From Komarekiella delphini-convector SJRDD-AB1 (GTDB lineage Bacteria; Cyanobacteriota; Cyanobacteriia; Cyanobacteriales; Nostocaceae), in NCBI RefSeq assembly GCF_014831675.1, contig NZ_VJXY01000036.1, forward strand, positions 1-64,000: 64,000 bases of DNA, in the 5' to 3' direction. A program made the position numbers and the translations under genes. Below the pieces are notes generated by a model that made no database searches, was not told the origin of the DNA, and saw only the letters and a list, made by a program, of their open reading frames with translations. Positions 1 through 7,884 of the stretch are shown one piece after another; position 1 is the stretch's first letter; each line of letters starts with the position of its first letter.

Positions 1-377
<377 letters not shown>

Positions 378-577
378 GAATGATCAGAAACAAATTAAAA
401 GTGACCATGATTCTGATTAAGGGCTATGGTTTGAGGAAATCTAGCACTAATCAGAGAATGTAAAGCCTGCGGTTAGTTATAGTTGAAGCAAAAAATTGTG
501 AAAAGCGCAACCATTGCTTCCCAAAATATCCTAGGCAAAAGCCAGAAAAGTGCCAAAATTATCCATTACTTAGTACT

Positions 578-603
578 CCTCCACCAAAAGGTGGGGGTTT
601 TTC
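578..603 (+). terminator. Rho-independent terminator downstream of psbD
   Basis: CCTCCACC (578-585) pairs with GGTGGGGG (590-597) around an AAAA loop, giving an 8-bp stem with one G-U pair, followed by TTTTTCT. It lies about 200 bases after the psbD stop and nothing else in between is coding, so psbD very likely ends here. Confidence 0.8.
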
Positions 604-659
604 TATTTATGGTTAATATCTCTAAATTTATGTGTTATCTTAAATAAAGATTACAAGCT

Positions 660-684
660 CAGAGCAACAACGCTCTGCCTTTTT
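660..684 (+). terminator. Small hairpin plus T-run, possible attenuator or terminator
   Basis: CAGAGC (660-665) pairs with GCTCTG (672-677) around a 6-base loop, followed by CC and five T. It sits between the psbD terminator and the small ORF at 723, so it may be an attenuator in that transcript's leader or a weak second psbD terminator. The stem is only 6 bp. Confidence 0.4.
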
Positions 685-722
685 GAAACTAAGACCGCTT
701 AGGCAACAAGGAGGTGATGCCC

Positions 723-794
723 ATGATTGAAAGTAGTAAATGCATGGGTCATCAGGTTGCAGTTAGCCGGCTGTGTGCCGGGGCTGTTCTCTAA
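723..794 (+). CDS. Possible 23-residue peptide behind a near-perfect Shine-Dalgarno
   Basis: ATG at 723 is preceded by AAGGAGGTGAT (709-719 region), complementary to the 16S rRNA 3' end over about 11 bases, with 8 bases between GGAGG and ATG. Such strong ribosome binding sites are uncommon in cyanobacteria. The ORF is 23 codons; the peptide starts MIESSKCMGHQ and ends SRLCAGAVL, with two Cys and a hydrophobic C-terminus. No known protein is recognised. It overlaps the structured RNA, and the start codon lies in one of two mutually exclusive helices, so it could be a leader peptide or a small functional protein. Coding status is unproven. Confidence 0.4.
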   Translation: MIESSKCMGHQVAVSRLCAGAVL

Positions 795-895
795 AAGCAA
801 GCCTTAGTCATCTTGAGAGACTAAGTTAGCTCAAGTAGCTAGGCAAGCTCGGAGTTCCTTCCGGCAGTCTGGTTGCAACCTGAAGACCCGCTAGA

Positions 896-944
896 CCGCT
901 CTGAATTAGATTTCCTAATCTAATTCAGAGCGGATAGTTTTTTA
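896..944 (+). terminator. Strong rho-independent terminator, 17-bp perfect stem
   Basis: CCGCTCTGAATTAGATT (896-912) and its exact reverse complement (917-933) flank a 4-base loop, followed by ATAG and six T. It ends the small-RNA unit starting near 700. The perfect 17-bp stem would also work as a terminator on the opposite strand, although no gene approaches from that side. Confidence 0.8.
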
Positions 945-1339
945 TGGGTGACTTTTAATTTATCAATCCTTGCTCTTGAAAGCTTAGATGCAAGTGACGT
1001 TAAAGTATTTATTAACAAAAAAATATCTTCATCAATCCTTGGTAATTTACTAGGCGTGAACAAAAGTGTCCATGTCCTTGGACAAACTTGAATATAGATA
1101 TAGATACATTATTTAGTTACTCGATCCTCACATACCTTATTTATATAAAGTGATGAGAGGAGTTTCGCCAAATAAAGCGTAAGAAGTGATAAAGCTATAA
1201 GCAGATGTGCATCCAACTTGCACTTTGGAAAACTTAGTAAGTCAAGAGTTAGGAGTATTTTTCTTTTTGCTTCTGACTCCTGACTCTTAAGTGAATATGT
1301 AACTTGAATGCTGATTAGCTTAAACGAGGGACTTTTAAT
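945..1339. other. Intergenic region upstream of pterin dehydratase, with one inverted repeat
   Basis: This AT-rich stretch has no credible ORF. AAGAGTTAGGAGT (1244-1256) and ACTCCTGACTCTT (1276-1288) form a 13-base inverted repeat with one mismatch around a T-rich loop. This is the kind of heptamer-derived palindrome seen elsewhere in the window. No clear promoter motif was identified. Confidence 0.5.
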
Positions 1340-1621
1340 ATGGCAAAACTACTTTCTGAGGCTGAAATCCAAGAACAGGCAAGCGCTCTGTCAGATTGGA
1401 TAGTTGAAAAGTCCAAGTTGCAGACTACCCGCAAATTTAAGGATTTTATCCAAGCAATTGAGTTTGTAAATAAGCTGGTGGAACCGGCTGAGTCTGCGGG
1501 ACATCATCCAGATATAGAAATTTCTTACAACAAAGTGAAGATTACACTCACGACACATGATGCAGGTGGGTTGACGCAGAAGGATTTTGATATAGCAGAG
1601 GTAATTTCCCAAATCAACTAA
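1340..1621 (+). CDS. 4a-hydroxytetrahydrobiopterin dehydratase (pterin-4a-carbinolamine dehydratase)
   Basis: This 93-residue cytosolic enzyme dehydrates pterin-4a-carbinolamine, recycling the pterin cofactor used by aromatic amino acid hydroxylases; in bacteria lacking such hydroxylases its role is less clear. The family signature is visible: the His pair in AGHHPDIEISYNKVKI (His55-His56), followed by TTHDAGGLT with His73-Asp74, and the length matches the PCD/DCoH fold (about 95-100 residues). The ATG start begins the conserved N-terminus. The gene stands alone. A second pterin-family protein lies at 6302, but the two are not in one operon. Family assignment is firm; the physiological substrate is inferred. 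Confidence 0.93.
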   Translation: MAKLLSEAEIQEQASALSDWIVEKSKLQTTRKFKDFIQAIEFVNKLVEPAESAGHHPDIEISYNKVKITLTTHDAGGLTQKDFDIAEVISQIN

Positions 1622-1995
1622 GTAATTTCTCTTGCAAGCTGCCAAGTGTCTAAAGCCTTTAGCGGTTTATCTAAATAGGGATTAGTAAATGCCCAAAACC
1701 TTACTCCCTGCTTAGATATATAGATAACTTATGTGTGACAGTTATCAATGCGATCGCTCCTATCTTGCCATCCCAATCAGGTGTTTTATAATGTTATGAT
1801 ATAAAGATATGTTTTTGCATAAGTTAATTGCATAAATTTTTAACGATAAGTTAATCAGTTATTAGCTTTGCAAAAACTAAAATTGTAGTAATGGCAACTA
1901 TGCTTCATCCACAGGTTTCAATGAGATGTCGCATTTTTGAGAATTAGGTGCAACAAAGGCAATTATCTATACAAGGTGTGAGGAGAAAAGGAAAG
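1622..1995. other. Promoter/leader region of the porin gene
   Basis: No gene is seen. The AT-rich stretch around 1780-1860 includes TATAAT-like hexamers (for example in TTTTATAATG near 1785-1795), which may be porin promoter elements. AGGAGAAAAGGAAAG directly before the ATG at 1996 is a good ribosome binding site and decides the porin start. Confidence 0.4.
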
Positions 1996-3732
1996 ATGTC
2001 TAATCTCTTATGGAAATCATTAGTGGTTAGTCCAGCAGTTTTGGGAGCAACATTGTTAGTTTCAACAACAGCAATTGCGGCTCCAAATACCACCAATGAA
2101 GTATCACCAGCTGAGCAACCAAGCGTAACCACGCTTGCTCAACAACCAGAGTTGTTGGCTCAAACAGCTAATGATGCCAACGTTTTAGATCAAGTTAACC
2201 GCTACAGTAACGAAGGCAACAAGAACAGTACCCAGGCTCAGGTAACATCGGTTTCTCAGTTTTCCGACGTACAACCTACCGATTGGGCATTCCAAGCATT
2301 GCAGTCCTTAGTTGAGCGCTATGGTTGTATTGCGGGTTATCCCAATGGCACTTATCGCGGTAATCGTGCTCTGACCCGTTATGAATTTGCCGCTGGTTTA
2401 AATGCCTGTTTGGATCGGGTTAATGAATTAATTGCCACAGCAACAGCTGACTTGGTAACTAAACAAGACTTAGCCACTTTACAGCGGTTACAAGAAGAAT
2501 TCTCCGCAGAACTGGCAACCCTACGCGGTCGTGTCGATTCCTTAGAAGCGCGTACCGCTGAATTGGAAGCAAATCAGTTCTCTACTACCACCAAGCTAGT
2601 TGGTGAAGCTATTTTTGCTGTTAGTGATGCTTTTGGTGATGGAACTGGTGATGCTAACAACACCGTCTTCCAAAACAGAGTACGTTTAGGCTTGCAAACC
2701 AGTTTCACTGGTAGAGACGTTTTGACCACCCGTCTTGCGGCTGGTAATTCACAAGCCTTTGCAATCCAAGATACTGCCGGAAACCCTATTCCCAGTTCTG
2801 AAGGCGCTCAAACTTTCCAAATCGGTAGTACTGGTGACAACAGCGTTGATATAGACAGACTGACCTATGAAGTACCCATAGGCCCAGCTCAGGTTTACCT
2901 CGCAGCTGCCGGAGGACGACACAGCCATTATGCTGCTGTAAACAACCCATACTTTTTTGACAAAACTGACGGTGGTAATGGCGCTTTATCTGCCTTTTCT
3001 TCTGAAAGCCCCATCTATCGGATTGGTGGTGGCGCAGGTGTAGCACTTAACATACCTTTTGGTCAAGGTGGCGGTATTCTAAGACCCAGTTCAGTTACAG
3101 TGGGTTACTTGTCATCAGAAGCCAATGCTCCTGGTGCAAGTCAAGGTGTATTCAACGGTGACTATGCAGCTCTAGGTCAGTTGAACTTTAGTGTTGGCGA
3201 TCGCTTAGCTTTAGCAGCCACCTATGTTCATGGATATAATGGCGCAGGTAGTGCTCTATTTGATTCTGGTCTGAATCTGACTAACGCTGGTGGTGTTCCC
3301 CTTGGTGTAGTAGGTACTCAACAAGCCAACACCTTGGCTAACTCATCTTCCAGTAACTCCTACGGTCTGTCAGCGGCGTTTAGACCAAGCGACAAACTGT
3401 CTGTCAGTGGCTTTGTAGCCTACACCGATGTAGTAGGTTCCGGTGCGGGTGATGATTTTGAATCTTGGACTTACGGTGCTGGAGTTGCCTTATCTGATTT
3501 TGGTAAGAGAGGTAACGTATTGGGTGTCTTCGCAGGCGCACAACCTTATGCTCTCAACCGCCCAGGTTTTGGTGGTGGCGATGTACCATATCAAATTGAA
3601 GGCTTCTACAAATATCGTGTGTCGGATAACGTTTCAATCACTCCTGGCGTTATTTATCTGACTTCGCCTGGTCAAAACAGCGATAACGATGATGCAATTA
3701 TCGGTACACTCAGAACAACCTTTACCTTCTAG
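1996..3732 (+). CDS. SLH-domain, OprB-type outer-membrane porin
   Basis: This 578-residue protein belongs to the cyanobacterial SLH-porin family, which forms the major outer-membrane channels. In order it has a signal peptide (MSNLLWKSLVVSPAVLGAT to about residue 30, AIAA cleavage region), a linker, one SLH domain starting FSDVQPTDWAFQALQSL, a short coiled coil (LQRLQEEFSAELATLRGRV), and a beta-barrel domain ending with the outer-membrane-type aromatic terminus TTFTF. An upstream in-frame start at 1948 would add 16 residues before the signal peptide; the ATG at 1996 is preferred because a Shine-Dalgarno precedes it. The SLH domain probably binds peptidoglycan-linked polysaccharide. The substrate (sugars, ions, iron) cannot be read from sequence. 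Confidence 0.93.
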   Translation: MSNLLWKSLVVSPAVLGATLLVSTTAIAAPNTTNEVSPAEQPSVTTLAQQPELLAQTANDANVLDQVNRYSNEGNKNSTQAQVTSVSQFSDVQPTDWAFQALQSLVERYGCIAGYPNGTYRGNRALTRYEFAAGLNACLDRVNELIATATADLVTKQDLATLQRLQEEFSAELATLRGRVDSLEARTAELEANQFSTTTKLVGEAIFAVSDAFGDGTGDANNTVFQNRVRLGLQTSFTGRDVLTTRLAAGNSQAFAIQDTAGNPIPSSEGAQTFQIGSTGDNSVDIDRLTYEVPIGPAQVYLAAAGGRHSHYAAVNNPYFFDKTDGGNGALSAFSSESPIYRIGGGAGVALNIPFGQGGGILRPSSVTVGYLSSEANAPGASQGVFNGDYAALGQLNFSVGDRLALAATYVHGYNGAGSALFDSGLNLTNAGGVPLGVVGTQQANTLANSSSSNSYGLSAAFRPSDKLSVSGFVAYTDVVGSGAGDDFESWTYGAGVALSDFGKRGNVLGVFAGAQPYALNRPGFGGGDVPYQIEGFYKYRVSDNVSITPGVIYLTSPGQNSDNDDAIIGTLRTTFTF

Positions 3733-3771
3733 AGTGTTGAAAACTAACTTGCAATTTTAAATCCTATTGCT

Positions 3772-3797
3772 CCCCGCCATCAGGCGGGGTTTTTTGT
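3772..3797 (+). terminator. Rho-independent terminator of the porin gene
   Basis: CCCCGCC (3772-3778) and GGCGGGG (3783-3789) form a perfect 7-bp GC stem with loop ATCA, followed by seven T-rich bases. It lies 40 bases after the porin stop. Confidence 0.9.
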
Positions 3798-3993
3798 TTT
3801 TAGGAACGGCAACAAACCCTAGCGGGGAACCGGAGTATACTGGAAAAAGAAGGAGTTATAAGTTGAAAATTCAAAACTCCTAACTCACGTCGTAACAAAC
3901 TTTTTCTAAACAAGCTTTTTTGATAGAGGTGAGCAGGATCAAGTTTATAGCGCGTAAAATTCTAACTACTAATTCTTAACTTAATTGCTGCCT

Positions 3994-4431
3994 GTGGAAC
4001 TATCGTGTAAATCTGAATACGCCATTCTTGCCCTGTTAGAAATGGCTTCTCATTACGAAAGTGGCGAACCACTGCAAATTCGACAAATTGCAGCACAACA
4101 AAACATACCCGATCGCTATTTGGAACAGCTACTAGCAACTTTGAGGCGTGGAGGTATAGTTAAAAGTCAACGCGGGTCAAAAGGCGGTTATTTTTTGACG
4201 CGAGAACCTCGAAGAATAAAACTTTTAGAGATTTTAGGCTGTTTGGAAGGTTTGGATATGGGAACGAATGAAGAAGATACTAATACTAAAACTATAGACA
4301 GTTCTGTTATAGAAGAAATCTGGCTAGAAGCATCTCAGGCTGCGAACGCAGTGTTGCAAAACTATACACTTCAAGATCTCTGTGAAAAACGAGAATCACG
4401 TCGGCAACTAGATATCATGTATTACATTTAG
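3994..4431 (+). CDS. Rrf2-family transcriptional regulator (CymR-like)
   Basis: This winged-helix DNA-binding protein of about 145 residues matches the Rrf2 family: N-terminal ELSCKSEYAILALLEMA, recognition region IPDRYLEQLLATLRRGGIV and wing SQRGSKGGYFLTR. The Cys triad that binds Fe-S in IscR-type members is absent from the expected region after residue 85, which places it with CymR-like cluster-free members. The start is set at GTG 3994, where the family's usual N-terminus begins; a TTG at 3985 is the alternative. Cysteine synthase begins 78 bases downstream. In Firmicutes CymR works with CysK as a sensor of cysteine status, so a similar partnership is a reasonable inference here. Confidence 0.88.
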   Translation: MELSCKSEYAILALLEMASHYESGEPLQIRQIAAQQNIPDRYLEQLLATLRRGGIVKSQRGSKGGYFLTREPRRIKLLEILGCLEGLDMGTNEEDTNTKTIDSSVIEEIWLEASQAANAVLQNYTLQDLCEKRESRRQLDIMYYI

Positions 4432-4454
4432 TCATTAGTTGTTTAACTAATGAC
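4431..4454. repeat. Palindromic repeat between the Rrf2 gene and cysK
   Basis: GTCATTAGTT and AACTAATGAC form a perfect 10-bp inverted repeat around GTTT immediately at the end of the regulator gene. It belongs to the TCATTAG/TCATTTG heptamer family that recurs near 6181, 18903, 35098 and 50061. It might act as a weak transcript-processing hairpin, but there is no T-run. Confidence 0.6.
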
Positions 4455-4509
4455 CAAGAGAGCAAAAACAACTGACTAATAAATATTTACTAATAACTAA
4501 GGACTAATT

Positions 4510-5472
4510 ATGCGAATTGCTCGTAACATCACAGAACTCGTTGGTCGTACACCTCTAGTGCAATTGAACCGCATTCCTGAAGCAGAAGGGTGTGTTGCTC
4601 AAATTTTGGTGAAACTAGAAAGTCTGAATCCATCCGCATCAGTTAAAGACCGGATTGGAGTAAGTATGATTAATACTGCCGAGGAAGAGGGGCTAATAAC
4701 TCCTCGCAAGACGGTTTTGGTGGAACCCACCTCTGGAAATACAGGAATTGCCCTAGCAATGGCAGCAGCAGCTAAGGGTTATCGATTAGTTTTGACAATG
4801 CCAGAGACGATGAGTGGAGAGCGACGGGCAATGTTGCGGGCCTATGGAGCTGAACTAGAACTAACACCGGGTGCTGAGGGGATGAGTGGGGCAATTCGGC
4901 GGGCACAGGAGATAGTTGACAGTATGCCGAATGCTTATATGTTGCAACAGTTCCGTAATCCAGCAAATGTAAAAGTGCATCGAGAAACTACAGCTGAGGA
5001 AATCTGGGAAGATACTGATGGACAGGTTGATATAATTGTGGCGGGGGTCGGAACAGGTGGTACGATCACTGGTGTAGCAGAAGTAATTAAAACACGCAAG
5101 CCGAGTTTTCAGGCGATCGCCGTTGAACCGGCCAATAGTCCAGTATTGTCTGGCGGACGACCTGGGCCACACAAAATTCAAGGAATTGGCGCTGGGTTTA
5201 TTCCCCAAGTACTCAAGATAAAATTGATTGATGAAGTGATTACCGTCACCGATGAAGAAGCGATCGCATTTGGTCGGCGTTTGGCAAGAGAAGAAGGACT
5301 ACTATCTGGTATTTCCAGTGGAGCCGCCTTGTGTGCGGCGATTCAAGTTGCCCAGCGTCAAGAAAACAAAGGACGCTTAATTGTGATGATTCAGCCCAGT
5401 TTTGGAGAGAGATATCTAAGTACACCATTGTTCCAAGACCTAGAGGCAAGGGTAGCAGCTAGCGTCAGCTAA
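4510..5472 (+). CDS. cysK: Cysteine synthase A (O-acetylserine sulfhydrylase)
   Basis: This 320-residue PLP enzyme converts O-acetylserine and sulfide to cysteine in the cytosol. The PLP lysine is Lys46 in [11 protein letters not shown]. The PLP-phosphate/substrate loop [13 protein letters not shown], the glycine loop [10 protein letters not shown] and the C-terminal SSGAALCAA region are all present, and length fits the CysK family (310-325). The Rrf2 regulator directly upstream suggests sulfur-responsive control. The DnaJ-like gene follows after 15 bases and may be co-transcribed. CysK versus CysM cannot be separated with certainty by eye, but the overall pattern fits the cyanobacterial CysK type. 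Confidence 0.92.
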   Translation: MRIARNITELVGRTPLVQLNRIPEAEGCVAQILVKLESLNPSASVKDRIGVSMINTAEEEGLITPRKTVLVEPTSGNTGIALAMAAAAKGYRLVLTMPETMSGERRAMLRAYGAELELTPGAEGMSGAIRRAQEIVDSMPNAYMLQQFRNPANVKVHRETTAEEIWEDTDGQVDIIVAGVGTGGTITGVAEVIKTRKPSFQAIAVEPANSPVLSGGRPGPHKIQGIGAGFIPQVLKIKLIDEVITVTDEEAIAFGRRLAREEGLLSGISSGAALCAAIQVAQRQENKGRLIVMIQPSFGERYLSTPLFQDLEARVAASVS

Positions 5473-5487
5473 CGATAAATTAGATGA

Positions 5488-6177
5488 ATGGCCGATTCTA
5501 ACCACTACGAAACACTCAAAGTTAGTCAAAATGCCAGCCAAGCGGAGATTAAGCAAGCTTATCGCCGCTTGGTAAAATTATTTCATCCTGACAGTAATCA
5601 GGAAACAGCGGATAACGAGCGGATTATCCACATCAATGCCGCGTATGAAGTCTTAGGCGATACTCATAATCGTCTCAATTATGACCAACAACTACGAAAT
5701 GGCTCTCAAAAAGTAAATAGCGATCGCCAACAGCGTACTGCTTCTGCTCAAAAGCGTTACAAAGCAACACGGCAAACCGGACGGGATGCTGACGAACAAG
5801 TTGATGAATGGCTGCGCCGAGTTTATCAACCAGTCAATCGCCTGCTTTGTAGCATTCTCTATTCACTAGAGGAACAAATGGAGCAATTAGCTGCTGATCC
5901 CTTTGATGATGAGTTACTAGAAGAATTTCAGGAATACTTACAAACTTGCCGAGATGAGTTCAAGCAGGCACAAATGACTCTTCGCTCCCTACCGAATCCT
6001 CCTAGTTTAGCAAGAGTAGCAGCTCACCTCTACTACAGCCTCAGTCAAGTAGGAGATGGGTTAGAAGAGTTAGCTTACTTCCCTTTGAGCTACGATGATC
6101 GTTATTTACACACAGGTCTAGAGCTATTCCGCATAGCTGAAAGATTGCATTGTGAGGCGCAAGCATCGGTTGAATAG
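5488..6177 (+). CDS. J-domain protein (DnaJ-like co-chaperone)
   Basis: This 229-residue protein has an N-terminal J domain (about residues 5-70): HYETLKVSQNASQAEIKQAY, the HPD tripeptide in LVKLFHPDSN that stimulates Hsp70 ATPase, and INAAYEVLGD. There is no Gly/Phe region or Cys-rich zinc domain, so it is a type III J protein. The remaining 150 residues form an acidic, helical domain (for example EEQMEQLAADPFDDELLEEF) that is probably a client- or partner-binding module; I do not recognise it beyond similar cyanobacterial proteins. It follows cysK by 15 bases, suggesting co-transcription, though a functional link to cysteine synthesis is not evident. Confidence 0.88.
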   Translation: MADSNHYETLKVSQNASQAEIKQAYRRLVKLFHPDSNQETADNERIIHINAAYEVLGDTHNRLNYDQQLRNGSQKVNSDRQQRTASAQKRYKATRQTGRDADEQVDEWLRRVYQPVNRLLCSILYSLEEQMEQLAADPFDDELLEEFQEYLQTCRDEFKQAQMTLRSLPNPPSLARVAAHLYYSLSQVGDGLEELAYFPLSYDDRYLHTGLELFRIAERLHCEAQASVE

Positions 6178-6301
6178 TTAATGTCATTTGTCATTAGTCG
6201 TTTGTCCTTTGCTAATGACTGATGACAAAGTAAACAAAAATTAGTTTATGCTGGAAGCAGTGAAAGGTTAAGAAATTTTAATTTTTGCTCTCAGTATACT
6301 C

Positions 6302-7174
6302 ATGCAATGCATTGTTAATCGCCGTGCTCAGTTTTCAGCAAGTCATCGCTATTGGTTGCCAGAACTAAGTGAAGCCGAGAATATTGAAAAATTTGGTGCT
6401 TGCTCTAGATTTCCCGGACATGGACATAACTATGTATTATTTATCTCCCTAGCCGGGGAATTAGACAAATATGGCATGGTGCTGAACTTGTCCGACGTGA
6501 AACACGTAATTAAACGGGAAGTTACTAGCCAATTGGACTTCTTTTATCTCAACGATGTGTGGACAGAATTTCAACAAACTTTACCCACCACTGAGAATAT
6601 TGCACGGGTTATTTGGCAGCGACTATCACCCCACTTGCCTTTAGTCCGTGTACAGTTATTTGAACATCCTGAACTTTGGGCAGATTATATGGGAAACGGA
6701 ATGGAAGCCTACCTGACCATTAGCACTCACTTTAGCGCCGCCCATCGGCTGGCTCACCCCAAACTCAGTAACGAAGAAAACACTGAGATTTACGGGAAGT
6801 GTGCCCGTCCTCACGGTCACGGACACAACTACCATTTAGAAGTCACTGTGAAAGGGGAAATTGATCCGCGCACTGGCATGATTGTTGACTTAGGTGCTCT
6901 GAATCAGGTGATAGAAGATCATGTGCTTGAGCCGTTCGATCACACCTTTTTAAATAAAGATATTGCTTACTTTGCCGAGGTCGTGCCCACTGCTGAGAAT
7001 ATTGCACTTTACATTAGTAATTTACTGCGATCGCCTATTCAGGAATTGGGAGCCAAGCTTTACAAAGTTAAACTGATTGAAAGTCCCAATAACTCCTGCG
7101 AAATATACTGTACTGAGTCAGAATCCAATTTAGTCAATAACGTCATGAATGAGCCTGTTTTGGCAAAAGTTTAA
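6302..7174 (+). CDS. Tandem 6-pyruvoyl-tetrahydropterin synthase / QueD-family protein
   Basis: This 290-residue protein is two PTPS/QueD domains fused head to tail (about 1-130 and 135-275). Family members are single domains of 120-140 residues that act on 7,8-dihydroneopterin triphosphate in pterin or queuosine synthesis. The second domain is complete: zinc His148, His173 and His175 (FSAAHRL, HGHGHNY), catalytic Cys167, the Asp213-His214 pair in FDHTFLN, and Glu260. The first domain keeps zinc-type His15, His40 and His42, Cys34 and Glu121, but the Asp-His pair reads Asp79-Phe80 (LDFFYLN), so the catalytic His is missing. The N-terminal copy may be inactive, regulatory or altered in specificity. 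Which pterin product is made is not clear. Confidence 0.9.
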   Translation: MQCIVNRRAQFSASHRYWLPELSEAENIEKFGACSRFPGHGHNYVLFISLAGELDKYGMVLNLSDVKHVIKREVTSQLDFFYLNDVWTEFQQTLPTTENIARVIWQRLSPHLPLVRVQLFEHPELWADYMGNGMEAYLTISTHFSAAHRLAHPKLSNEENTEIYGKCARPHGHGHNYHLEVTVKGEIDPRTGMIVDLGALNQVIEDHVLEPFDHTFLNKDIAYFAEVVPTAENIALYISNLLRSPIQELGAKLYKVKLIESPNNSCEIYCTESESNLVNNVMNEPVLAKV

Positions 7175-7182
7175 GTAATTGG

Positions 7183-7214
7183 TAATAGGTAATTATTTTT
7201 ACCATTACCTATTA
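7183..7214. repeat. Inverted repeat between convergent genes
   Basis: TAATAGGTAAT (7183-7193) and ATTACCTATTA (7204-7214) form a perfect 11-bp AT-rich stem around a T-rich loop, just after the PTPS-like gene and ahead of the convergent Uma2 remnant. It may work as a terminator. A closely related GTAATTGGTAA palindrome sits after the aminopeptidase gene at 15724-15758. Confidence 0.5.
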
Positions 7215-7269
7215 TTTACTAGTATTTCATTGCTTTAGTTTGCCAGCCTCAAACGAAAAGAATTCAAGG

Positions 7270-7852
7270 CTAGAAAAGTTTACTCACCAAGCAGTTGAAA
7301 CCAGGTAGCAAAGGACTTGTCAATTCATCCTGGCTAAATAAAGTAACTGCTAGTTTTAAGGCAGCCTGTTCACAACGATAAACCTCAACTTTCTTCTGTA
7401 TGCCATCGCAAATCCAATATTCTTGACCCCCTTGCACCGAGTAAAGCTTTAACTTTGATTCCCTGTCACGTTTTTCGTTTTTTTCACCGGGCGACAGAAC
7501 TTCTACTACTAACTCTGGTGCGCCCATCAGGTGTCCAGCCTCATCTAGCAAGCGTTCTAAGCGTTCATAACTCGCCCACACCACATCAGGGATCACATTG
7601 TCGGCATCTGAGAAAATAATTCCTGGGGCAATCGCAGCCTTACCTAGACCACATTTCATCTGACCAAATTTTAAGAAATGTACCAACATTGATGCATGTC
7701 GCCTGATGATCCCAGTGAGGCGCTTTAGTCACAAATAATTCTCCATCAATAATCTCATAGCGATTTCTGCGTTCACGAAGTGTCTCGGAACGAGAATCGC
7801 CTGCAAATAGCTCTAAGTCGGCAGTCGTCCAACGCACTGGAGTTGTTTGCAT
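7270..7852 (-). pseudogene. Uma2-family (DUF820) restriction-endonuclease-like gene, frameshifted
   Basis: Two minus-strand pieces make one Uma2 protein of about 190 residues. The first (7852 to about 7650) reads MQTTPVRWTTADLELFAGD, then YEIIDGELFVTKAPHWDHQ. The second (about 7660 to 7270) continues LGKAAIAPGIIFSDADNVIPD, APELVVEVLSPGEKN and KLKLYSVQGGQEYWI. The PD-(D/E)xK-like core (NVIPDVVW, ELVVEVLSP, K-L-Y) is intact in the second part. The frames join only through a one-base shift at about 7645-7660, leaving the first frame with a premature stop at 7640. Uma2 families are large and often decayed in Nostoc-type genomes. A sequencing error is the alternative; no programmed-frameshift signal was noticed. 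Confidence 0.8.
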
Positions 7853-7884
7853 AAAAACCCCCTAGCATTTTTCTAAATAATATT

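Larger units (their letters stand above)
700..944 (+). ncRNA. Candidate structured small RNA with alternative helices and its own terminator
   Basis: The left arm 746-761 (GGGTCATCAGGTTGCA) pairs with 874-889 (TGCAACCTGAAGACCC) in a 15-bp long-range helix with one A-A mismatch. Inside it are hairpins at 767-781 (CCGGC/GCCGG), 803-825 (CTTAGTC/GACTAAG) and 850-863 (CGGA/TCCG). A competing helix pairs 716-725 (GATGCCCATG) with 743-753 (CATGGGTCATC, one bulged T), using the same bases as the long helix. That competing helix would bury the start codon of the small ORF at 723-794. A very strong terminator follows at 896-944. I do not recognise a known Rfam family. It could be a regulatory RNA, a riboswitch-like leader controlling the tiny ORF, or a repeated element. 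The structure was found by hand pairing, not folding software. Confidence 0.45.

Noticed and set aside
723-889. Reading the small-RNA unit as 6S RNA, SRP RNA or tmRNA
   Set aside because: I could not see the conserved sequence signatures I would expect for any of these, so it is left as unassigned.
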